Below, in pieces: positions 1 to 10,900 of a stretch of 64,000 bases of DNA (positions are counted from its first letter, which is position 1; each line of letters starts with the position of its first letter). The position numbers were made by a program, and so were the translations under genes. Source of the DNA: Micropterix aruncella (Eukaryota > Arthropoda > Insecta > Lepidoptera > Micropterigidae); assembly GCA_944548615.1 (NCBI GenBank), contig OX155952.1, forward strand, positions 27,158,418 through 27,222,417. The letters run 5' to 3'. The notes below the pieces were generated by a model. It searched no databases and was not told the DNA's origin. It saw nothing but the letters and a program-made list of their open reading frames with translations.

Positions 1-778
1 ATAAGGCCTTAAGCCTTAAGGTATTTGATATTGCTCAGTCGACAATTTTTCAATTACTCACTCGGACATTTTTTTTGGGGGCCTCCTAGAAAGTGGGGCC
101 CTACGCTATAGCTTGTGTAGCTTTATAGGTAAATCTTGCATTGACCTAGCATTAGGAATAGTGTGCGTAAGAGAATATGTGTGGGTAAGAGAGTATGTGT
201 TATATCAACTAGACTGTATAATTATTAACTACTTTGGATAAGTTGTAAAGCGAATGAATCTACATTTTTACAATCGTATATATGTGTACTTAGTTTCAAG
301 TTTTATTTGAATACCATATAATAATGTACAATAAAAGACACGATATCCTTAGGTTACCCACTTATTTTCTAGGTAGAATTATGAACGGGTAAAGAAATTA
401 ATTTAAAGACAGACTTTTCTGGTTTTGAAAAAAATGTTATAGATAATGCGGTATAAATAGGTAGATAAATAGGTAGAATTTACAAACGACTGAGTTGATG
501 TTTTATTGTTCGCTTTAATTTACGATTCGGTCTTATTCCCAAAATATGTGCAAAGATCAATAAAAAAAATACCAATGGACTACCAAAAGCGAATACAAAT
601 ACTCGTAAATATTATCGCATTTTTTCCTACACACACATAATATATTTTATAGAGAATGTTTCCAAAATAACATGACACAACAGCGACAAAAATATATTTC
701 CTCGAATAACGACAATTGCTTGATAAATGGTCCGTCTTAGGTTCATGGAAACATACTGCCGAAAATAATCGAAAAAAG
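1..778. other. AT-rich upstream region of the first gene
   Basis: I see no coding exon, RNA gene or recognisable element here. The first 20 bases contain two overlapping CTTAAG palindromes. The only long reading frame, on the minus strand at about 580-804, has no domain or splice context and looks like chance. Confidence 0.5.
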
Positions 779-786
779 TATAAATA
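779..786 (+). promoter_or_regulatory. TATA box of the secreted acidic protein gene
   Basis: TATAAATA lies about 58 bases before the first in-frame ATG at 844, a normal spacing for a short 5' UTR. The initiator about 30 bases downstream is not clear; TCACG at 801 is a possible match but sits too close. Confidence 0.6.
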
Positions 787-843
787 CCAACAATAGTGAA
801 TCACGCAATAAAGTTAATCGTATATAGTCAAGTGAGAAACACA

Positions 844-1285
844 ATGTTTAGAGGTGTCTTAATAATTTTAGTGGTAATTGGAATCGTTGGAACCGAAGAG
901 AGCACGAAAGATATCACAAAATCAGAAGATGATTACGAAAATGGAAAAGTGATTGTGTTAAAGCTGCTTTCATATCCGAAAACTGAAGGACAAGCAAGAA
1001 GTTTAGATTCCACGAACTTACCGAAAAATGAAGAAGAATTGGCGAAACCCTTCTCAAGAATAACTATTCTGAAACCGGCAAAGGTAGATAAAGGCAGAAG
1101 TTTTAAGGAAGAAGCCACCCATGATGAAACATTCTCTGATAAAGAAGCCACACCTATATACATCAGAGTAAGTATTATTAATTGCTGTAGTAAATTTTGT
1201 AGGTATTATAGATTTTGAAAATTAGTAAGTAGTAACTCTTTTTTTGCAGAAGTTGCCAAGACATGAAAGACAAAGAGCGACATAA
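844..1285 (+). CDS. Small secreted acidic protein, paralogue of the downstream Gly-rich gene (two exons)
   Basis: Exons are 844-1167 and 1250-1285. The donor is AGA|GTAAGT, the acceptor is TTTTTTTGCAG, phase 0. The 119-aa product starts with a hydrophobic signal peptide (residues about 1-16, MFRGVLIILVVIGIVG). It continues as a charged, acidic chain with no cysteine, and exon 2 adds only KLPRHERQRAT and a stop. The blocks VLKLLSYP, AKPFSR, TPIY and KLP recur in the same order in the gene at 7576-17520, and the intron falls at the same codon just before KLP, so the two are paralogues. This copy lacks the Gly-rich tail. The ATG at 844 is the first after the TATA box. The domain is not one I recognise, so function is unknown; extracellular or secretory location is inferred from the signal peptide. 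Confidence 0.8.
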
Positions 1286-1361
1286 ACTGAATTTTAGTAA
1301 GAAGTTGTTAAATTTACCTAGTTTTATACGTCAGTTATTTTATTGTAATATTTTATAAAAA

Positions 1362-1367
1362 AATAAA
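1362..1367 (+). terminator. Polyadenylation signal of the secreted acidic protein gene
   Basis: AATAAA lies 77 bases after the stop codon, in an AT-rich 3' UTR followed by a T-rich stretch. Confidence 0.65.
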
Positions 1368-1385
1368 CTATTTTCTTGATAAACG

Positions 1386-1770
1386 TTTTTCCATTCAATT
1401 GCAAAACCACATTTCCTCTAGTACCTATTAATGTACTAACGTATTCACCGCAGTACATTAAATTAAATGGATATTTTATTATCTTCAATAGTTAATTTCT
1501 GTAGAAATATGCGGTTAATGGACAACGTTGCATATATTAAATAAGTTGGGCTTCAAATCGTTACCATTGATAAAAATATTATAGTCAATAAATTACACTA
1601 ATCTATTTACAGAGAATTAAAAGCAAACAGGATAGATTTTCAGCATTACAAACTGCTCGGTATTTGTTGAGTGTTAAAACGAAACAATTATACATTCAAT
1701 AATTCGAACCGATACCAATAACTTAATTTTTCTATCCTCCAGAAAGTGGTTATAGGGATTTGAAAATTCT
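1386..1770. other. Unassigned AT-rich spacer
   Basis: No exon, repeat unit or terminal inverted repeat could be recognised between the first gene and the LINE tails. Confidence 0.4.
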
Positions 1771-1835
1771 TTGAACACTTATAATAATAATAATAATAAA
1801 ACGCTCTATTCATACGAAAAGACACTATACTGTCT
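1771..1835 (-). mobile_element. LINE 3' tail with ATT repeat (antisense)
   Basis: Read on the minus strand, a short AT-rich end with GAATAGAGCGTTTTATT passes into an (ATT)n tail. The same junction, GAATAAAGCGTTTTATT, occurs on the plus strand at about 10995, so two insertions share one family of 3' ends. Confidence 0.45.
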
Positions 1836-1847
1836 ACAGCCAGTATT

Positions 1848-2092
1848 ATGTAGTAGTTGTAGTCGTAAAAGGAGTGGCGGGCTTGTATCCAGCCCTTGAT
1901 GTCACCTGGATCTATAAGATCTTTTGTAACTACCCCTTTTGTTGTTGGGTCAGTGGTATGCTAGAAGCCCGGTATTGTTGACCAGTCCATACAGATCACT
2001 GACCTTCATGTTGAGCAGGTCGCTAGGTTCGAGAAAGGCTCGTCCCAGTAAACTGTCTTTTTGCGGCAAGACCTGGGCAGCGACCAGTATTC
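1848..2092 (-). mobile_element. 3' end of a LINE with TAC-type tail (antisense, decayed)
   Basis: The reverse complement matches the LINE end at 28993-29298. It shares the GRCPGLAAK codons, the run GGGACGAGCC, the coding end and the 3' UTR with TAGTTACAAAAGA, and it ends in a degenerate TAC repeat. The reading frame is broken relative to that copy. It is a 5'-truncated non-LTR retrotransposon remnant. Confidence 0.7.
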
Positions 2093-2124
2093 TGTAGTTA
2101 ACCTATAATAAAATATTATTAACT

Positions 2125-2190
2125 ATTATTATTAGCTACAGTTACTATCTATTGCTTACGCAATAGATAGTAACTGTAGCTAATAATAAT
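2125..2190. repeat. Perfect 31-bp inverted repeat with 4-base loop
   Basis: Two perfectly complementary 31-base arms (2125-2155 and 2160-2190) are separated by TTAC. The arms begin and end with an ATT/AAT triplet run. This can form a strong hairpin and may be a foldback remnant. Confidence 0.85.
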
Positions 2191-2839
2191 GAAATTGACA
2201 AATGAAAAAAATACACCAAAACTTCAATATATTTTAACTGTTGTGGGCACTTAATGCTAATACCATCAAAGTAACACTAGAGCCTATAAGGATACAATGG
2301 TCGGAAGAAAAGGGAGATGGAAAGAGATAGGGAATTTATGTGAAAGATTTCAAATGTTCTCTGAGTCTGTTATTGAATCATTAGGATATAAGCCCGTTTT
2401 TATGGGCTGTTTGCTAAGCCTATGAGCTGGATTTTGATTTAAGTTATCCGATTCCAAAAAAACACGCTTCTGGAAGTGCGGGAAATCGATCGTTCGATAG
2501 AAATGCTAAAGGCAATAAATGACCATCGCCCCTTGTTTAGGGACGGCAGGTGAAAAGTATCTACTTAGGGTCTTATTAGACCCTAAGTTAGACGCTATGT
2601 TATTACATAACGCAGCTTCCCAGCGGGATTGCTGCACCCTCAGACGACTGCTGGCTGATTGGGACAACTGCACTGATAATGTAAGCTTTGGGAACTCCGC
2701 GCGCGTTGTGCATACCCCGCTCCAAGGGTGTACCAATAGTCATCCTGATGTAACTTGTACGATTGTAGAAACTTGACTGAAAGATGGCAATAAACGTTTG
2801 AAAACGGAAATGGAACTGAAGGTTTATTTGCCAGTTACC
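2191..2839. other. Unassigned spacer with a short hairpin
   Basis: A perfect 10-bp hairpin (ACTTAGGGTC, loop TTATTA) lies at 2563-2588. Opposing reading frames across 2506-2776 have no recognisable domain. No gene is supported. Confidence 0.4.
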
Positions 2840-3600
2840 TATTTCTTTCCAGATCCTTCTACCGGCTAGGAGGGAAAAGTATTGGGAAAACGCATTTTTT
2901 CTTTTGAATTTAAGAGGGAAATATTCATTTTCAGCCCTCCTGAAACAATTAAGACTATTTACAGATTGAAGTCTCCCTGTGAGTTTATGTGTGTATGTAG
3001 CTGTAGTTTATGTGTACGATAGCGCCCAAACGCTTAATCCGATTGTCGTATATCAATCTCTAAATATTGGACTTAAAGACATGAAACCTTGTTGGGCAGA
3101 AATCACATTATGAAATAACATTTTGGTTGGAATATCTCAGATACAGGGACGCGGTGTCGACTACAACGGGCTAACCCGTCACCCTAGGCTGGTATAACCA
3201 TATAGATCGTTCTTTCAGCCGTGGGATGAGCGTAGGGGACAAGACAATCTACTGTCTAGTTCACCAGCAACCCGTTAGAGACCAACGCCTTACGGCGAGG
3301 CACCGGGAAAGGTACCCAGCGGGCAGCCTCACCCCCCAACTACCAGTTTTGGCAGGATCTGAGATACAACCTGAGCTAATATTTAAATTCCGCCATACGT
3401 TTTAATCAAATATTAAGGTTGAGCCGGCGGAGGCTAGCCAAAAAATGAACTGCGACGCCAGAGGCGGTTGTCTAACGAAACCCAAACAGGTTCGTCCACC
3501 GGCCGAGAAAGGGCTCTCATCGATTTTATTTATAAAATTAATATTCAGATGAAATCAATCTTTATCTACTTGCCGGGAAAGTCTTAGGGTGACACAACCG
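2840..3600 (+). repeat. Dispersed repeat C, copy 1 (interrupted)
   Basis: The flanks match 39527-40085: the CTAGGAGGGAAA/AGGAGGGAAGTATTG segment, then AAATCACATTATGAAAT, ATTTAAATTCCGCCATA, ATCGATTTTATTTATAAAATTAATATT and TACTTGCCGGGAAA. The copy is split by a 212-bp insertion at 3145-3356. No coding capacity was seen. Confidence 0.7.
3145..3356. mobile_element. Repeat family A insertion with near-perfect 11-bp target duplication
   Basis: The insert is flanked by ATCTCAGATAC (3134-3144) and ATCTGAGATAC (3357-3367), which differ at one base. It contains GGTGTCGACTACAA, TCAGCCGTGGGATGA and CCTTACGGCGAGG. Related sequence occurs at 12302-12990 and within 18505-19165, and in reverse at 49085-49275. 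The element class is unknown; a retroposon fragment is plausible. Confidence 0.65.
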
Positions 3601-3609
3601 TTTTTTTAA

Positions 3610-4509
3610 TGGTTATAAGTCTGTGGTATGTGGAAACTTGTCATGAAGCTAGTCAGTTAAGTATTTCTTGTCCCACCTCGAATAATTAGAGTTCCTTGCA
3701 CATACGAATTGCAAAACGGAAATACGTATTATGCTCAAAATGCCCTTATGTAATAAGGGCATTTTGTGCATAATATAAAATAAAATAGTGCCTTAAATTA
3801 ATTAATTATGAATGGGCATAGTAATGAATTATACATGGAACCCTTTATTGTGATAAAAGATTTAAAAATCGAATTTCTAGTGTCGAAATAGAACACTACA
3901 ATTTATTAAATAGAATGTTATACTCGAAGCGGTTCTTACATGTTTCGGTCTAGCATTTTAGAGACGGGCTCCATACATGGTGAAAAAGAATAGGAAAAAG
4001 TATTTGCCGTGACCGGAGATAGAGTACATCAGGTTATCGTCAGATCTCAGACGGCGCCTGCGAAGTGATAGTGCAGTATATCTGCTGGTGAGATAGTGAG
4101 ATGCGATGCACTCCAAGGTCTGATAGCAGGCAGAGAGCCAGTAGATCTTCTCTCTAAACTCCGTAATGGTACTTTATCATACGTATCTTTGATTGTTTGG
4201 TCGTTTGGTATGGCATATGTATCTCTGAAGTAGATAAATATGATGATTTTAAATTAGGGCGCGAAAAATTCTCATGATAACAGAAGAAGTGCTGGAGGGT
4301 TTTCCAAAATTAGACCATGAAATTTGGAGAGAATATCGAGTCTGCCGACCAAATAGCATTAACTGCCGAAACCAAAAGTTTATGGAGATTTACATGAGAA
4401 AACAAGCTAAGAAACGTGTTTTCGAGTTCATTCAGATGGATTAGAGTTATAAAAGAGCCAATATTTTTATGGGCGTTGCTATATCTACAGGTGAGATTTT
4501 TATTAGTGA
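3610..4509. other. Unassigned spacer with a 47-base hairpin
   Basis: An imperfect palindrome lies at 3728-3774: 13-bp perfect inner arms around GTA, and outer arms ATTATGC/GCATAAT. Nothing else in this stretch could be assigned. Confidence 0.4.
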
Positions 4510-4517
4510 CATTCGTA

Positions 4518-5177
4518 CAGTGGCGGATTTGCCCTAAGGCCCGGTAGGCCCGGGCCTAGGGCGGCCAGATATTAGGGGCGGCCAATCTTGGCAAAATTGG
4601 TAAAAAAATCAATCATGATAAAAAGAAATAACTCGAAGTACCTAAATATCTGAAGGCTCACGTACATTGTGTACATATAAAATATACGTATAAGTTATTT
4701 CGTACATATAAGTGATTTAAGAATAATATCAATTTTATTACTAACCTGACGAAACTAAGCGCGTTAGAAGTCGAAAAAAAAAAGCCAAAGCATTGCAACA
4801 ATGACGGAGCAAAGGTTAAACTATCTTGCTTTGCTCAACATAGAAGTTAATTTTTTAAGAAAATTGGATTGCCAACATTTAAATAATGATTTTGTGACAC
4901 CTTGTAAAATACTTCTTATATCTTGTATGAGAATAACCTTTAGTTATTTAAATATATAAAACCTAACACCGTTTGAAATATTTTATTTAAATGTACAATT
5001 CTCCCTGAATCCTAGAAAACATACAAACTAGCAGCTATTATACTTAACTTACTTAACTGATGTTGAATCGATTTCCATAAAAGTTGGGGTCTATATGATG
5101 GGTGCTGAGAAAGGGGCGGCTGGTACCTGATACATGGCATGGGGCCTAGGGCGGCCAAGACTGCAAATCCGCCACTG
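4518..5177. mobile_element. Non-autonomous hAT-like element (MITE, 660 bp)
   Basis: The termini are CAGTGGCGGATTTGC and its inverted complement GCAAATCCGCCACTG, with GGGCCTAGGGCGGCCA inside both ends. The flanks CATTCGTA (4510-4517) and CATCCGTA (5178-5185) match at 7 of 8 positions, fitting the 8-bp target duplication of hAT transposons. No transposase coding was seen. Confidence 0.8.
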
Positions 5178-5185
5178 CATCCGTA

Positions 5186-6480
5186 GTGGGTAAATCGGTA
5201 CGAGCAAAAAAAATTCTAGGTTTTTTATATTTTTGTTGCTGTTTTTTATGTTGCGTTTTTTTCTATATTTAGATTTTTTCTTAGATTTTTTATAATTTTA
5301 TTAGTAGTTGGAAAACTAATTTTCTAATCTAATATAATATTATTGGAAATGTAATTTCTATACTTAGATCGGGTTTCCGAAAATAAATAATTAATTCCTT
5401 ACTTACTTACTTGATTGGTTGAGCTGAATCTACGGAATAAAGGAATAATAATTAGGTAATTTAACGTTTACTTGTATTTTTATTAAAAAGTGAGTAATTT
5501 ACGCAAGAAAGAAGTAAATCTTCAAATATACAGACATTATGGAGGTTCATGATATTCGGAGTTAACTAAACAGAAGAACTGGAAGTTCCACGTCTAGTTT
5601 TAGGAATTACTACTTCAATAATAATGCTGTGAGTGGATAATGTCACGATTCTTCTCCGAAGAATGAAAAATCCAATGCTGCTGCGCTATGTGGCTGTATG
5701 ATTAGCATCAATTGTAATTAGCATACTAGTATCGTATGTGATTACAGGGAAATACTCTCAGTCATCGTGAATTAAAATTATAGCTTTGGCATAGAAGTTT
5801 TACGTTCAGTAATGTATATTCTGTTATTTGACTACCTAATATCAGGTTTTCTTTCTTAAAAATCGAGTAGATAGGTACTTTCTTTTGGTTTGATATAATC
5901 CACAATGCAGCATTAGTGTTTCTAAGAATTTTGAATTAAAAAAATGCGATTCTGTCGTTACCTATATTATGTTTGGATGATCTGTGCATATTGCCTTTCA
6001 GTATGCTCTATTGTCTTTCAGCATGAATCATTGTGAAAGCATTGATTATACAGGTTTAATCAATGGTGAAAAACGAAGATGCAGAAAAAAATAGGGAAGA
6101 AAATACAGGAATTTTGAAGCAGCAGTAAAACCAACAACGCACATGGTTAAATATATATTTTTTTAAATTGCGTTGGCTTAGTTGTGTCCGAGTCGTCGTG
6201 AAAACGTCACGATCTCCTAATTCCTTTGCGGAGTTCTAGTGGAAGAAATACAAGTCTTAAGCTTCGACACGTTTTTTAATAACTCGATTGTAGGGGGTAC
6301 AAGCTCGGTTTGCGCGCCGGCAGTCGAACTTATCCTCCGCCACTAATCTTCCGCGATGCTCCCGTAACTCTTTCGATCGCTCGGTGCTGGACTATGGAGG
6401 CTTTTTGGGTCTCTAAGACGTCCTTTCTTCTGTTTGTCGTTTCTGTCGATACCGACCTTGTGTTATCTTCACATTCTCGT
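5186..6480. other. Unassigned AT-rich spacer
   Basis: No supported gene. The segment 6170-6470 is more GC-balanced and may be old retroelement sequence, but I found no diagnostic motif. Confidence 0.35.
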
Positions 6481-6487
6481 ATGCTTT

Positions 6488-6672
6488 AATTTTTTAAATT
6501 TTTAAATTTATAAAATGTCGGTTATTATTAGGCTATTGATAGACTGCCTGCAAGGTATGGTTACCCCGTATAGTAAGCTTTTATTTTTTTTTAATTTTTA
6601 AATTTATAAAATGTCGGTTATTATCAGACTATTGATAGACTTCCTGCAGGGTATGGTTACCCCGTATATTTC
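6488..6672 (+). repeat. Tandem duplication, two copies of about 93 bp
   Basis: Two adjacent copies contain AAATTTATAAAATGTCGG, CTATTGATAGACT and GGTATGGTTACCCCGTATA. They differ at only a few positions. Confidence 0.75.
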
Positions 6673-7532
6673 CGTCTCTTTCTTTTCGCCTGCCATACCC
6701 AGTGATTACCTTTCCCGGCTCAGTAACCTCATTGGCTTGAATTGTATACTTGCTATCTGGATTTAGACGGTTGGCTACTATTGGGTCATTACTCATCAAG
6801 TTATTGGGTCATGCAATTTGGAGATTTTTGTTGCATCAAAAATTTTGACCTGGCTACCAAACGATTTTGTGCCAAATCAAACATACAGTCATTTTCACGT
6901 CAAAAAAAAATACATTCTGCAGTTTTTTTATGAATGATAATATGGATTTAATAATCAATTCAGAGAGAGAGAAAACTTTGTTATAAAATAAGTATATCCT
7001 TACAATACGCTAAATCGAGAAGGTACTCTAAAGTTACAATAAAAAAACATATAACAAGAAGGAAGGTGTGCTAGGAAATTTTAACTCTTGCAAATTTTAG
7101 GGAGATGCAAAATTCGTACCGTTTGATCAAAGCGTCAAATTACCTGGCAAATCGTTGGTGAGTATTTTTCAAAAATCACGATTTTCCTTCTTCTGGGCAA
7201 GGATTAATATAAAAATCGTGACCACTGTTGTATTGTCTGGCTTTTTAATCGACCCTGCTGGTTTTTGCATTTTCTTCGTCTTTGTCAGATGATGTATGAT
7301 AAATCATATATTAATGAAAATCGCACATCAGGAAGCGTCATACTAGTCGCTGATATAATATAATATTTGCATATGGTACAGAACTTAGTTGTATCGACAA
7401 TGAACAATTGGTAAAACCGCCGCTGGTTGCACGCGATCTCTTCTTACGAAGCGAACAATTAATCGAGCGAACCGAGAGGCGTTTGTGAGTAATAGCGACA
7501 ACTGAGGGATTCCTGCGAAAAGATCCTCTTAT
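6673..7532. other. Upstream region of the Gly-rich gene
   Basis: No repeat or exon could be assigned. It directly precedes the TATA box at 7533 and is expected to hold proximal control sequences, but no specific site could be named. Confidence 0.35.
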
Positions 7533-7570
7533 TATATAAATGCAATCGATCGATCGAATTATAATCATTC
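7533..7570 (+). promoter_or_regulatory. Core promoter of the Gly-rich secreted protein gene
   Basis: TATATAAA at 7533-7540 is followed, 33 bases on, by TCATTC at 7565-7570, a good arthropod initiator. The gene at 42986 and the orphan promoter at 27670 show the same TATA-to-CATTC spacing. Confidence 0.65.
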
Positions 7571-7575
7571 ATAAT

Positions 7576-7914
7576 ATGGAATCGCCAGAGCGCGGACGCC
7601 GCAACATAATGATGTACACAATTGCGATCGTACTTGCCGTGGTCGCAGCTACTGCAGCCCAGGAGGCTCAGAAACCTGGAGAAGGTTACGAGAGAGGGAA
7701 CGTACTCGTCATGAAGCTACTTTCATACCCCAACTTACCGAGAGCGAGGAACGCAGACACCGATGGAAACAGTCTTGAAAGGGACGAAAAAATAGCGAAA
7801 CCGTTCTCTAGGCTTTTAGTACTGGAATCTGTAAAAGGTGAAGACGACAACAACGCGCAGGACTATGTCGAAAGTAACGTTCCAGCTGAGGAAGGAACTC
7901 CGATTTATGTAAAG
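7576..7914 (+). CDS. Gly-rich gene, exon 1 (signal peptide and shared module)
   Basis: It encodes residues 1-113 and ends in codon AAG before the donor GTAATT. The intron is phase 0, at the position homologous to the intron of the gene at 844. Confidence 0.8.
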
Positions 7915-10900
7915 GTAATTAATTGTTTCCGATATCCTAGAATACCCCTGATGATTATCAAATTTTTTACTGGGCTCGAAAATCTTCGTTGGGAAGATAA
8001 TAAAAAACTGGGATAATAAAAAGCTCACCAGACTTCAGTATTAAATTTGGTCTAAGCATGAAATCCTTCGGTACATTTCTATATCTACATTACCTACATC
8101 TATATTATTATCATTATCAATAAGACAAAAACGATTTTACTGTATTACCCGACGTTTCGGCGATGTTGTAACGATGTTGTCCAGGGTAGACTCCCCAGAC
8201 GGTCTACCCTGGACAACGGTGGTTGCAATATCGCCGAAACGTCGGGTGCTATAAACTTCAAGCGTTAAATTCGTTCTCATTTATAATATTAGTCAACCGC
8301 GACAGTCTTCGGTTTCATATTTTATTGCATTTTTCTTTAACTTTAATTAGATTTGTTTTAATTTTCATATAAATATGGTAACCGTCTTTCTAAATTTTGA
8401 CGCATCATGAAGATTTTAACAATTAGGTATGTACTATCGGAATATCCATACTTTTCAGCAAAGATTCCAGGACTTTTTCTGAGTTTCTCTTAACTTGCTG
8501 ATTGTTCCATCATTATTGTCAATATTATTTTGAAAATTATCGTTTACCAAATTTATTGAATTATACAGCAAAATAAATTACACCTTCATAAATATAAATA
8601 TCTACACATGTTTCGATCGATCCATAAGATATTTTATTTTTTAACGACATCGTAATAATGCCATTTATAGTATAGGCACTTAAGTTGAGGAAAATCAACA
8701 GTGCTTCCAGATGCAGGTAATGATCATCATATTGATAAAATTGATTTGTAATTCGCATTAATTGACCGGGCAGGCGCAGCATTAATTCAGGCGTAACAAA
8801 GGCCTTTAACCTTTTAATTTTTTTTTGCGAGCTTGCGTGGGATGTTATAGTTACCTAAAGATATTTTGATATTAAATACATGTTTGTCTTCGTGGTACTA
8901 AGAAGCATAATGATTGTTGTTTTTTTAATAGTGTGCTGCCGGTTTTTGGCTTCTGTAGCTCCTGATATACTATCTTACTCTTCATCAATGCACTGATAGT
9001 TGTGACTGACATTATTTGCTTAGCTCATCGTTTTCGTGAGTTCAGACAGCTGCATGTCCTCTCACTCATTTACAAAGCCCTGAATAGTCCCATAGCGCAT
9101 ACTTACCTTAAAGACTTCTTTCACCCACTAGGAGGTCATGGTGTTTCACTCAAATCAAGTCAGGTGAACACCGTAGCAATACTATTACATCAGACTTCTT
9201 TTTTCACCTTATTTTTAATTTTTACTCATTTACCGACCATTTTGATCGTCTTTAAACCCGGCTTTCGCACGTTATCCATTATGCAACTTCGTTACACTTT
9301 TTCAAGGCATTATATAAAAAAGAGCATTTTCTTTCTCAAAGTATAAAATAAGCATCACCCTCCCCTTCCCCTCTTCCCTCTCTTTTTTTTGGTTAGATTG
9401 TCCAATAAGTAGATACTTTATAGTGTAATAATTATCATTTTATATAAGAAGGTATTATTAATTACTTTTAGTACCTTTGTATCCATTGTATGTATGTCTA
9501 TATGTATATATGTGGGTATATATGCATATGTATGTATATTACTTGGCTGAGATAAGCTGCTTAATTAGTTATTTTATTTAATATCACAACGGTTAGCTGT
9601 AATAAATTATGAAAGGATAAAACCGCCGTTTGTACTAATTAAAAATGGAATTGAAGTTTTCTTTTATCAATGATAGTGTTTTATGGTATAATAAAGCTAT
9701 TTTTTTTTCACGATGTCTGTTTGTTCCCTTTAAGTCTTGCGTAAATTCATCCATTTAAGTATAGATTTCTTAAGAAATCGGACATCCTTAAAGATGTCCT
9801 ATTTTGACAATAGTGTAGTAGTAAGTAATTCAGAGTCTTGTCGGACCTTTTATTCTAAGCTTTTATATAAGGATCGTTAATTTACCTACTCGCTCAAATT
9901 GGGTGTATATTTTTCACCTCGCTTCTGAAATGTTCTGAAGGTTTGGTCTTCATAGCAAACGCATCTTGATGGATCTAGAGATAGGCCTCTCCAATCATTA
10001 CATTCGTTTGATTGTGTATAACGATATTAATCAGATGTTGTTTCTCCTTTTCAGAAATTGCCGGAAACCGCCCCAGAACAAAACGCCCGAACAAAGACCA
10101 GCGCACACTCCCGCCAAAAGAGAACCATCCATAAAAAGTTTGGTGGTGGAGGCGGTGGTGGCGGCTACGGCGGCGGCTACGGCGGCAGCTACGGCAACGG
10201 TGGATACGGCAACGGCGGATACGGCAACGGTGGCTACGGCAACGGTGGCAGCGGTGGCAACCATGGAAGTGGCTTACCCAGTGGCACTAACATTATAATC
10301 GTTCCAATCAGCGGCGGAGGTGGCGGCAGATATCCACAAGCAGGTAATGAGAGAGCACGGAAGTATATTGTATCACCTTCTAGGGTTCAATTACCTGTTT
10401 GGTATGCAGTTTCTGCAAAGATATGAGTAAGATAACCAACGTAATCTTTAAAAAAATCTCACATTATTTTCGCTAATTTGTCTAGTATCCAAGATTTTTT
10501 TTTTTCAGTATTTAGGGCTTATGTGATCTTGTGTGAATCTTGGTCGTATATTATAGTTAGAAATGTTGCCTTTCTTGACTCGCCCTTCGCTCGTGCTTCG
10601 AATATACGAACGTTGTAATATCTGAAGTGTCATAAAGTATTTTAGCCTGTAATAGTGCATAAAAAGACATCTATTATTCTTAAAATCATTTATCAAAGTT
10701 ATCGACATCGATTTTTATATAAACTTCGCTGCTTGCACTACACTGTCAGTCAAGTATAAAGGAAAGGATGATTACATAGCAACTTATCAGTTTAAAATTC
10801 AGTTACTGAAAAGCACAAAGTAAATCAGTTGAAGTCAATCAATAACACAGAATGATAGCAATCAAACATTGATTTTTATTACAGATTCAATATTGTTTTT

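Noticed and set aside
796..843. Upstream GTG-initiated extension of the first gene
   Set aside because: A GTG start is not expected in a nuclear insect gene, and the segment overlaps the predicted transcription start. ATG 844 directly precedes the signal peptide.
10031..10298. Ala/Val/Thr-rich frames over exon 2 of the Gly-rich gene
   Set aside because: They are out-of-phase and antisense shadows of GGN glycine codons. The same holds at 14331-14754.
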